Below are positions 1 through 5,857 of a stretch of DNA of 7,976 nucleotides, in pieces. The DNA lies in the NCBI GenBank assembly GCA_035528895.1, contig DATKXS010000055.1, forward strand, positions 1 to 7,976, written 5' to 3'. The notes below the pieces were generated by a model. The model had not been told where the DNA came from and searched no databases. It worked only from the letters and a program-made list of their open reading frames with translations. The position numbers and the translations under genes were made by a program. This DNA comes from UBA8522 sp035528895. GTDB taxonomy: Bacteria > Acidobacteriota > Aminicenantia > Aminicenantales > UBA8522. Numbering within the stretch: the first letter of the stretch is position 1; each line of letters starts with the position of its first letter.

Positions 1-42
1 CGGGGCTGGTGGTTTGGCTGGTTACTTGAAGCGGCGAGACGA

Positions 43-390
43 CTACTTGCGCCGGAAACCGAGGAACGCGCCGTACGCCAGCACGACCGCGCCGACGACG
101 AGACCGATGAACATCAAGCCCTTGACCATGCTGGCGTTGAACAGCGGGCCCAGCACGTCGATGGACTTGATGAAATTGTAGACCGTGTACACGCCGACGT
201 ACAAACCGCAAATGAACGTCACCAGGTTCGCGGAACCGCCTTTGACGAAGAGCTTCAGGATCAACGCGGCCGCCGCCGCGACGATGGCGATGTTTCCCAG
301 GGCTTCCCGGGCGAACGAGACTTCGGTCAGGATCAACCAGCAAATCAGGTATACCGCGGCGCCGACGATCGTGAGTTGCTTGCCTTTCAT
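43..390 (-). CDS. Small four-helix integral membrane protein, function unknown
   Basis: This 115-residue protein is almost entirely hydrophobic. I see four likely membrane helices at about residues 7-24, 30-49, 55-74 and 90-111, with short polar links (FAREA, VKGGSA, the SID region) and a basic C-terminus ending FRRK. There is no cleavable signal peptide and no catalytic motif, so it probably sits in the cytoplasmic membrane. I do not recognise the family and assign no function. The start is well supported: a perfect AAGGAGG lies at 396-402, five bases before the ATG, and a strong sigma70-like promoter lies at 448-476, giving a leader of about 50 nt. It appears to be transcribed alone or as the first gene of a unit running off the left edge; the 42 bases after its stop hold no terminator I can see. 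The antisense ORF over the same bases is a shadow. Confidence 0.8.
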   Translation of the reverse strand: MKGKQLTIVGAAVYLICWLILTEVSFAREALGNIAIVAAAAALILKLFVKGGSANLVTFICGLYVGVYTVYNFIKSIDVLGPLFNASMVKGLMFIGLVVGAVVLAYGAFLGFRRK

Positions 391-447
391 TTGAACCTCC
401 TTGGATCGATTTGCGGCTCAGGTAATCCCAAGCAGGACGTGCTGAAC

Positions 448-476
448 AGTATGGGAGCCCGCCCGCGGCTTGTCAA
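448..476 (-). promoter_or_regulatory. Sigma70-type promoter for the small membrane protein gene
   Basis: Read on the minus strand, a perfect TTGACA (471-476) is followed by exactly 17 bases and CATACT (448-453, 4 of 6 matches to TATAAT). Transcription would begin near 441, giving a leader of about 50 nt that ends in the AAGGAGG site of the gene starting at 390. Spacing, sequence and position all agree. Confidence 0.65.
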
Positions 477-493
477 GCGGGAGAATATGCGCG

Positions 494-595
494 CTACGCG
501 ATCTCCTTCGCAATGAGGAACGCCATCTCCAAAAGATAAGAGTTTCCTTTTCGACTGTGGTGGCCGAGTGAGCCTTTTTGTCTCGATTTACCCAT
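494..595 (-). CDS. Doubtful 33-residue ORF behind a promoter-like site
   Basis: An ATG at 595 opens a frame of 33 codons ending in TAG at 494-496. The product would have a basic first half (MGKSRQKGS, then HHSRKGNS) and a more hydrophobic helical tail ending EMAFLIAKEIA. I know no family with this sequence. The composition looks more protein-like than the longer overlapping frame from 603, which is rich in arginine and tryptophan. No good Shine-Dalgarno site precedes either start; only GGTTGG lies in front of this ATG. The promoter-like pair at 612-641 would begin transcription just ten bases upstream. It could be a small peptide, the leader of the membrane-protein transcript, or chance within a small RNA. 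Listed so that the position is not lost. Confidence 0.2.
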   Translation of the reverse strand: MGKSRQKGSLGHHSRKGNSYLLEMAFLIAKEIA

Positions 596-611
596 CCAAC
601 CATCGAGGGGA

Positions 612-641
612 AGTATAGATCGAGACATCAAGTTACGTCAA
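612..641 (-). promoter_or_regulatory. Promoter-like site in the 391-873 spacer
   Basis: On the minus strand TTGACG (636-641, 5 of 6) and TATACT (612-617, 5 of 6) are 18 bases apart. Both hexamers are close to consensus. Transcription would start near 605. The first bases of such a transcript can fold into a 6-bp hairpin (CTCGAT pairing with ATCGAG, a 14-base loop, about 581-606). It would read through the 33-codon ORF and the downstream promoter towards the membrane protein gene. Confidence 0.4.
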
Positions 642-873
642 GGAGGATTTGGAGAGCAGAAGAAAGAGTCATGTATCCAGCACAGCGCAGCTGTAGCTAG
701 ACTCCTTCCTCTGAGCCCGCCGTGGTCACGTGGTGGGCACGATCAGGTTGAAAAGCGATGAAATCTAGGCATCAGGACGGAAAGACGAAAGACGAGTCAA
801 AACCTTTGCAAGTCTTTGAAAATAAGGAACATAAGGGGAGACGGAGGGCGACTAAGGAGTCTTTTCATTAAAC
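642..873. other. Gene-free spacer downstream of the phosphofructokinase gene
   Basis: I find no supported coding frame, tRNA or clear terminator here. The stretch has a small imperfect hairpin at 715-738 (GCCCGCC pairing with GGTGGGC through one G-T wobble) and a short tandem repeat of AAAGACG around 780-794. Base composition is more A-rich than in the genes. The phosphofructokinase transcript must end in or beyond this stretch, but I see no stem followed by a U-run. Confidence 0.5.
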
Positions 874-2076
874 CTAATCGCTGGTCATGATGAACAGGGG
901 CTTCTGGTGGAAGCTCTTGTAGAGGGGCCGGAGACGGTCGCGGTCATAGTATTTATCCACATCGACCATTTTCTTCTTGCTGACAACGATCTCGATGGGC
1001 ACGTTGTCGTACTCGCCGTTTCGAAGACAGACCATCCGCCCGGATTTCTTGTCCAGGATCAGGTCCAGGGCCAGGTTGCCGAAGGCCATGGGGACGATCG
1101 AGTCGACGGCATCGGGGTCGCCGCAGCGGACGAGATAGCTCAGCTTCTGGTTGATAACGTTGATGCGCCGGCCGTTGTTGAACTTGGGCGATAGCTCCTT
1201 GAGCTGGTCGGCGACATAATCGCCGAACCCCCCCAGCTTCTTGTGCCCGAACATGTCCTTCTCCTGGCTGGCGAAGACCATCTCCTGCCCTTCGACCCTG
1301 GCCCCCTCGGAGACGAGGACGACCGAGTAGAGGCTGGGGTTCTCGGCCCGGTCCTCGGTCAGCAGCTCGCAGAGCCTCTCCATGTTGAACCTGTACTCGG
1401 GGATGACGCAGCGGTTGGCCGCTCCGGCCATGGTCGGGAGGAGGGCGGTGAAACCGGTGTAGCGGCCGAAGACCTCGATACAGAGAAAGCGCTCATGGGA
1501 ACCGGCCGTGGTCCGCAGGGAGTGGGTCAGGCTGATCGTCCGGGTGACGCAGGTGCTGAACCCAAGGCAGTAGTCGGTGCCGGGGACATCGTTGTCCATG
1601 GTCTTGGGGATGGCGATGATCTTGACGCCCTTCTGGTGAAGGGAGACGGCGTAGCTCAGCGTGTCATCGCCCCCTATGGGGACGAGATAATCGATCCCCA
1701 GGCGTTCGATATTCTTCAGGACCTCCTCGGTGAGGTCGTTGGTCTTGTCCTTGTACTTGTCGCGCAAATGGGCCGGCACATTGACGTCGGGGACGTGGCT
1801 CGGCCGGCTGCGGGAGGTGTGGAGGAAGGTGCCGCCGGTGCGGCCGATTTTGTTGACGATTTCTTCTGTCAGGACCTGGCAGCATTCCGTTTCATCGGTC
1901 AGCTCGTCCCGGTTGATCTCGATCAACCCCGCCCAGCCGCGGCGGATACCGATGACATCGTAGCCCTCGTGGATCGCCCGGATGGTGACGGCCCGGATGG
2001 CCGGGTTGAGGCCGGGGACGTCGCCCCCGCCGGTGAGGATGCCGATGATGCCTTTTTTCGTCTTGATGTTGGCCAT
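874..2076 (-). CDS. pfp: 6-phosphofructokinase, PPi-dependent type (PfkA superfamily)
   Basis: This enzyme phosphorylates fructose 6-phosphate to the 1,6-bisphosphate in cytosolic glycolysis; the PPi form is reversible. The 400-residue protein carries the superfamily motifs in order: phosphoryl-donor loop GGGDVPGLN (16-24), GGDDT (135-139), PKTMDND (157-163) with catalytic base Asp161, EVFGR (201-205) and IPE (225-227) for sugar-phosphate binding. Asp138 and Lys158 occupy the positions of E. coli Gly104 and Gly124; Asp plus Lys there is the known signature of PPi rather than ATP use. Phe203 replaces the usual Met of the MGR motif. The frame is open further upstream to 2433, but the ATG at 2076 has AAGGAG (2084-2089) seven bases away, begins the conserved fold at once, and lies downstream of the promoter at 2198-2226, so the longer version is rejected. 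It is longer than E. coli PfkA (320 residues), as is common in this group. Confidence 0.93.
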   Translation of the reverse strand: MANIKTKKGIIGILTGGGDVPGLNPAIRAVTIRAIHEGYDVIGIRRGWAGLIEINRDELTDETECCQVLTEEIVNKIGRTGGTFLHTSRSRPSHVPDVNVPAHLRDKYKDKTNDLTEEVLKNIERLGIDYLVPIGGDDTLSYAVSLHQKGVKIIAIPKTMDNDVPGTDYCLGFSTCVTRTISLTHSLRTTAGSHERFLCIEVFGRYTGFTALLPTMAGAANRCVIPEYRFNMERLCELLTEDRAENPSLYSVVLVSEGARVEGQEMVFASQEKDMFGHKKLGGFGDYVADQLKELSPKFNNGRRINVINQKLSYLVRCGDPDAVDSIVPMAFGNLALDLILDKKSGRMVCLRNGEYDNVPIEIVVSKKKMVDVDKYYDRDRLRPLYKSFHQKPLFIMTSD

Positions 2077-2197
2077 GACCTTTCTCCTTTTCGAACGCCT
2101 CCGGATGGGCCCGCTGGGGGAAGCATCTATATCGGAGGGGAACGTTGATCGCCGCCGGCGTCGTTTGCCGGGCCGAGGAACTGCGTCCGGTTCCAAG

Positions 2198-2226
2198 AAT
2201 ATACGCCGCCGGGCCGTCCCTGTCAA
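2198..2226 (-). promoter_or_regulatory. Sigma70-type promoter for the phosphofructokinase gene
   Basis: On the minus strand a perfect TTGACA (2221-2226) and TATATT (2198-2203, 5 of 6) are separated by exactly 17 bases, the best promoter in the window. Transcription would start near 2191, leaving a leader of about 115 nt. The leader begins with a perfect 5-bp hairpin (GGAAC, 8-base loop, GTTCC; 2177-2194) and contains a distal CCTCCG/CGGAGG pair before the ribosome binding site. Confidence 0.75.
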
Positions 2227-2271
2227 GAATCCTGGAGAGCATATAAGCATTTCCGTCTGTGTGATCGCGTA

Positions 2272-2392
2272 GGGCGCAGGAAGCCGCCCTTGGCCCCCGC
2301 ACCCCGGGGAACCAGTCCCGTCGGTTCCCCCCGTCAGAAAACTGACGGGCCCCCCTTCCGCTACGGGGGCTACAGGGCGGCCTCCTGCGCCC
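2272..2392. repeat. 121-nt branched inverted-repeat element (long stem enclosing two hairpins)
   Basis: The arms 2272-2290 and 2374-2392 are complementary at 18 of 19 positions; the exception, A2282 opposite C2382, would be a U-G wobble in a minus-strand RNA. After a bulged C2373 the stem continues with T2291-A2372, a G-T wobble and GCCCCCG (2293-2299) pairing with CGGGGGC (2364-2370). Inside are two perfect hairpins side by side: GGGGAACC/GGTTCCCC (2306-2313 with 2323-2330, 9-base loop) and CCGTCAG/CTGACGG (2331-2337 with 2342-2348, AAAA loop). Lying between two divergent genes, it cannot be the terminator of either. It may be a dispersed palindromic repeat, a small non-autonomous mobile element, or a structured RNA. 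No transposase or target-site duplication is evident. Confidence 0.7.
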
Positions 2393-2446
2393 ATCATGAA
2401 GACCAGATGTTTAGAAAATTCTTTGGGAAGCATCCATTGCTTTTCC

Positions 2447-2474
2447 TTGCCAAGCGGGCTGCATTTTTTATATA
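2447..2474 (+). promoter_or_regulatory. Probable promoter of the URO-D-like gene
   Basis: TTGCCA (2447-2452, 5 of 6) is followed after 16 bases by TATATA (2469-2474); an 18-base spacing gives TATAGA instead. The site sits in a locally AT-rich patch (a run of six T and ATATA) within GC-rich DNA. Transcription would start near 2481, only a few bases before the ATG at 2484, so either the message is nearly leaderless or the true promoter lies elsewhere. Confidence 0.4.
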
Positions 2475-2483
2475 GAAGGTTCG

Positions 2484-3575
2484 ATGTTCCAACATCTGCC
2501 GCTGGCCAGGCCGCGCCCCGATATCGAGAGGTTTATATCCATTCTGGCGGGAAAAGAGAGAAGCTCGGCGACACTGCTCGTCGAATACATCGTCGATGAC
2601 GCCGTGATGAAGCTCATCGTCACCGACGTATTAGGGCGCCGCTGGGTTGACTGGGGCGAGAGTCGAGAAACACAGCGGGCTTATCTGGACAATTTCATCG
2701 AGTTCTGGCACCGGCTCGGTTATGATTTCGTGCGCTTCGAGCGCGGCCTGCCGTTCCCCATCAAGCAAGTCCTGGCCCCTGACACGGCGGCCGGTTCGGC
2801 CAAGCCAAGAGCCTGGGCGGAAGAACACACCGGAAGCATCCAGAGCTGGGAGGATTTCGACCGCTATCCCTGGCCAAAAATCGGGGAAATGGATTTCTTC
2901 CCCTTCGAATACATCAATACCCATCTCCCCGCCGGGATGGGACTCCTGACCTGCCACGCCGGCGGGATATTCGAACATCTCTCCTGGATCATGTCGCTGG
3001 AGGGGCTGTGCCTCTCCCTGGTCGAAAACCCGGACCTGGTCGCGGCCGTCGCCCGGCGCATCGGACAACTTTTCCTGAAATTCTACGACCATCTCATCGG
3101 CTTGGACCGGGTGGCCGCCGTTTTCGCCGGGGACGACATGGGATTCCGGACGGGGACGCTGATCTCGCCGGATGACCTGAGGAAATACTGCCTCCCCTGG
3201 CACGAGCGGATCGCGGCGCTCGTTCACCGGAAGGGACTCCCCTATTTTCTCCACTCCTGCGGTAACACCGAGGCGGTCATGCCGGACCTTCTTTCCGCTG
3301 TCCGGATCGACGGCAAACACTCCTTCGAGGATGCCATCCTGCCCGTGGAGGAGTTTCAGGAGAAGTACGGCCATAGGATCGCGGTCCTGGGCGGTCTGGA
3401 CGTTCATATCCTGGCGTCTTCCACTCAGGAGAAAATTCGGAAAAAGACGCGCGCCCTCATCGAGACCTGCGGCCGGCGCGGCCGCTACGCCATCGGCTCC
3501 GGGAACTCTATTCCCAGCTATGTGCCGGCGGCGAACTATCTGGCCATGGTCGATGAAGCGCTCTTCTTGCGATAA
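2484..3575 (+). CDS. Uroporphyrinogen decarboxylase-superfamily protein (methyltransferase-like), substrate unknown
   Basis: The 363-residue protein has the length and layout of the URO-D-like TIM barrels that include HemE and the methylcobamide:CoM methyltransferases MtaA/MtbA. Visible landmarks are ERFISIL near the N-terminus (15-21), GDDMGF (216-221), the SPDDLRKY...PWH stretch (228-240), HSCG (257-260) and GGLD (303-306), and a C-terminal GSGNSIP (338-344). It lacks the N-terminal Arg/Gln-rich motif of true HemE, so haem synthesis is unlikely. His257 and Cys259 match two of the zinc ligands of MtaA-type enzymes, but the place of the third, a Cys near the C-terminus, reads G-S-G here. Methyl transfer is therefore possible but not shown. 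The ATG has GAAGG (2475-2479) four bases upstream, and the conserved region begins soon after it. The next gene follows 97 bp later in the same direction. Confidence 0.85.
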   Translation: MFQHLPLARPRPDIERFISILAGKERSSATLLVEYIVDDAVMKLIVTDVLGRRWVDWGESRETQRAYLDNFIEFWHRLGYDFVRFERGLPFPIKQVLAPDTAAGSAKPRAWAEEHTGSIQSWEDFDRYPWPKIGEMDFFPFEYINTHLPAGMGLLTCHAGGIFEHLSWIMSLEGLCLSLVENPDLVAAVARRIGQLFLKFYDHLIGLDRVAAVFAGDDMGFRTGTLISPDDLRKYCLPWHERIAALVHRKGLPYFLHSCGNTEAVMPDLLSAVRIDGKHSFEDAILPVEEFQEKYGHRIAVLGGLDVHILASSTQEKIRKKTRALIETCGRRGRYAIGSGNSIPSYVPAANYLAMVDEALFLR

Positions 3576-3610
3576 TAAACGGCGCGGCGCAGAGTCCGGG
3601 GATTTTCTTC

Positions 3611-3639
3611 TTGTTATCCCGGCCCCCATCGGTTAGGAT
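3611..3639 (+). promoter_or_regulatory. Possible promoter for the trehalose genes
   Basis: TTGTTA (3611-3616, 4 of 6) and TAGGAT (3634-3639, 4 of 6) are 17 bases apart in the gap between the URO-D-like gene and the trehalose fusion gene. A start near 3646 would leave a leader of about 27 nt. A short inverted repeat, TATCC (3615-3619) and GGATA (3636-3640), brackets the spacer and could be an operator or chance. The match is modest; co-transcription from upstream remains possible. Confidence 0.3.
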
Positions 3640-3672
3640 ATGAGTTAATCTCTCTTCCGTTCATTGCCGACA

Positions 3673-5856
3673 ATGGGAAAACTGATCATGATATCTAACC
3701 GGCTTCCTTTCAGCTTCGGCAAGAAGAACGGGAGGCTGAGCCTGGAGTCCAGCACCGGAGGGCTGGCCACGGGGCTTCGCTCGTTTTATAAGTCCCGGCC
3801 CAGCGCCTGGATCGGCTGGCCCGGCCTGCCGGTGTCGAAGATCACCCCCGAGGAAGAGAAACAGATCGTTAAAAATCTGGCCGTGGAAAGCTGCCGTCCC
3901 ATCTTCCTGTCCAGCTATGAGATCGAACAATACTATCACGGTTTCGCCAACAAGACCATCTGGCCGCTTTTCCATTATTTTCCTCTTTACGCCGACTACA
4001 ACAAGAATTATTGGACCGTCTACAAACGGGTCAACGAAAAGTTCTGCCGGGCGGCGCTCGAGATCGCCGAGCCGGGCGACGAAATCTGGATCCATGATTA
4101 TCACCTGTTGCTTCTTCCCGCCCTTATCAAGGAGCGGCTGCCCCGGGTCTCGGTCGGGTTTTTCCTGCACATTCCCTTTCCTTCGTTCGAGATCTTCCGG
4201 CTCCTGCCCTGGCGGGAGGAGATGCTGAGGGGGATGCTGGGGGCCGACCTGGTGGGGTTCCACACCTTACGATATGCCTACCATTTCCTGGACAGCATCC
4301 GCCACCTCCTCCAGTACGATCACCTCAACTGGCTGGTGAATACCGGCAGCCGGCTGGTCAAGGTCGAGGCTTTTCCCATGGGGATCGATTACGAGCGGTT
4401 TCATTCGGTCGTCGCTGAGCCGGAGGTCCAGGGGGAGATCGGCAGGATCCGGAAAAAGCTGGCCGGCCGAAAGACCATCCTCTCGGTGGACAGGCTGGAT
4501 TACACCAAGGGCATCCCCCAGCGGCTGGAAGCCTTCGAGCTCTTCCTGGAAAAGAATCCCGATTTCCGGGAAAAGGTCACCCTGATCTTGGTCGCCGTCC
4601 CCTCGCGCACGGCCATGGAAACGTACGTCCGGCTCAAGAGCCGGATCGACGAGCTGGTCGGCCGGATCAACGGCCGGTACGGGACCATCGGCTGGATACC
4701 CATCTGGTATCTCTATCGATTCCTCCCTCTAAGGACGCTGGCGGCCTATTACCATACGGCCGATGTCGCCTTGGTGACGCCGCTCCGCGACGGGATGAAC
4801 CTGATCGCCAAGGAGTACGTGGCCACTCAGACCGACCAACTCGGGGTCCTGATCCTCAGCGAGATGGCCGGAAGCGCCAAGGAGCTGGGGGACGCTATCC
4901 TTGTGAACCCCAACAATCACGAGGAAGTGGCCGAGGCCATCAGCCAGGCGCTGCGGATGCCCGAGGAGGAACAGCGCAGCCGGATGGAGAACATGCAGAA
5001 AAGGTTACGCCGTTTCACGGTTCTGCGCTGGGCCGACGAGTTCATGGCCGAACTCCAGAAGATCAGGATGATCCAGGAAGAGCTGGCCGAAAGAAAGCTC
5101 GACGAGCGCACCGAAAAGAAAATAATCGGCGAGTTCCGCCGGGCGAAGCGGGCGCTCCTTCTCCTGGATTATGACGGAACGCTGGTGCCTTTCGCGGCCA
5201 GGCCCGAACAGGCCGTCCCCGACGAGGAACTCAAGAGCCTTCTGCGGACGCTTTCCCGGCAGGCCGGGAACGACATCGTTGTCATCAGCGGCCGGACCCG
5301 GAAAACGCTCGAGGACTGGCTGGGGGAGCTGGAGCTCGGTTTGATCGTTGAACACGGCGCCTGGATCAGGGAACGCGGCCTGGACTGGACGCTGCTCGAG
5401 CCCGCTCAAGACACTTGGAAAAGCGAGGTCAGGAGCGTCTTGATCCAGTACATGGACCGGACCCCGGGAGCGTCCCTCGAAGAAAAGGATTTCTCCCTGG
5501 CCCTCCATTACCGCAAGGTGGATGCCGAGATCGCCTCCCTCAGGATGCGGGAGGTCAAGGAGGACCTTCTGACCATCGCCTCCGAGCTTAACCTCGAGAT
5601 CCTGGAGGGCAACAAGGTCCTGGAGGTCCGGAACCCGGGGATCAACAAAGGCCGGGCCGCTCTCCGGCTGATCTCCGGGAGGACCTGGGATTTCATCCTG
5701 GCCGTCGGAGACGACCGGACCGACGAGGACCTTTTCGCCGTGCTCCCGGAGTCCGCCTATTCCATCAAGGTGGGGGTAGGCCCGACGCGCGCCAGGTACA
5801 ACCTGGACAATGTGGCGGCGGTCCGCAGCTTGCTCAATAAATTGACGAGGTCGTAG
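3673..5856 (+). CDS. otsAB: Bifunctional trehalose-6-phosphate synthase/phosphatase (OtsA-OtsB fusion)
   Basis: A 727-residue cytosolic enzyme that joins UDP- or ADP-glucose to glucose 6-phosphate and then dephosphorylates the product to trehalose. Residues 1 to about 460 are a GT20 domain: SNRLP (8-12), TGGLATGL (28-35), HDYHL (141-145), the GFFLHIPFPS stretch from 162, Arg274 and Lys279 in DRLDYTKG (matching E. coli OtsA Arg262 and Lys267), and DGMNLIAKE with Asp373 and Glu381. A charged helical linker leads to a HAD phosphatase: DYDGT with nucleophile Asp499 and Asp501, ISGR (538-541), Lys659 and GDDRTDED (679-686). All catalytic residues of both halves are present. I chose the ATG at 3673 because MGKLIMISNR matches the family's N-terminus; an in-frame TTG at 3664 and an ATG at 3688 are alternatives. 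None has a good Shine-Dalgarno site, which is unusual here. The TreT-like gene starts one base after its stop. Confidence 0.93.
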   Translation: MGKLIMISNRLPFSFGKKNGRLSLESSTGGLATGLRSFYKSRPSAWIGWPGLPVSKITPEEEKQIVKNLAVESCRPIFLSSYEIEQYYHGFANKTIWPLFHYFPLYADYNKNYWTVYKRVNEKFCRAALEIAEPGDEIWIHDYHLLLLPALIKERLPRVSVGFFLHIPFPSFEIFRLLPWREEMLRGMLGADLVGFHTLRYAYHFLDSIRHLLQYDHLNWLVNTGSRLVKVEAFPMGIDYERFHSVVAEPEVQGEIGRIRKKLAGRKTILSVDRLDYTKGIPQRLEAFELFLEKNPDFREKVTLILVAVPSRTAMETYVRLKSRIDELVGRINGRYGTIGWIPIWYLYRFLPLRTLAAYYHTADVALVTPLRDGMNLIAKEYVATQTDQLGVLILSEMAGSAKELGDAILVNPNNHEEVAEAISQALRMPEEEQRSRMENMQKRLRRFTVLRWADEFMAELQKIRMIQEELAERKLDERTEKKIIGEFRRAKRALLLLDYDGTLVPFAARPEQAVPDEELKSLLRTLSRQAGNDIVVISGRTRKTLEDWLGELELGLIVEHGAWIRERGLDWTLLEPAQDTWKSEVRSVLIQYMDRTPGASLEEKDFSLALHYRKVDAEIASLRMREVKEDLLTIASELNLEILEGNKVLEVRNPGINKGRAALRLISGRTWDFILAVGDDRTDEDLFAVLPESAYSIKVGVGPTRARYNLDNVAAVRSLLNKLTRS

Positions 5857-5857
5857 C

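Noticed and set aside
4..22. GGCTGGT repeated twice with a 12-base period at the left edge
   Set aside because: Only two short copies in GC-rich sequence; could be chance, and the window ends there.
715..738. Imperfect hairpin as a terminator of the phosphofructokinase transcript
   Set aside because: It lies about 140 bases after the stop codon, has a wobble and no following U-run on the minus strand.
1243..2148. 301-residue open frame on the plus strand
   Set aside because: Antisense shadow of the phosphofructokinase gene, with repetitive Gly/Asp/Val/Leu composition typical of GC-rich antisense frames.
2272..2392. Foldback element as an integron attC site
   Set aside because: The required core sites of the RYYYAAC/GTTRRRY type are absent and there is no integrase or cassette structure nearby.
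2077..2433. N-terminal extension of the phosphofructokinase frame to 519 residues
   Set aside because: The extension is low-complexity Arg/Pro/Gly sequence, contains the promoter and the foldback element, and has no homology to the family; the internal ATG at 2076 has a good ribosome binding site.
2631..3629. 332-residue open frame on the minus strand
   Set aside because: Antisense shadow of the URO-D-like gene; no motif, no ribosome binding site.
3640..3648. ATG-AGT-TAA two-codon mini-ORF before the trehalose fusion gene
   Set aside because: The AGG in front of it is too close to act as a ribosome binding site, and a start at the nearby promoter would fall inside it.
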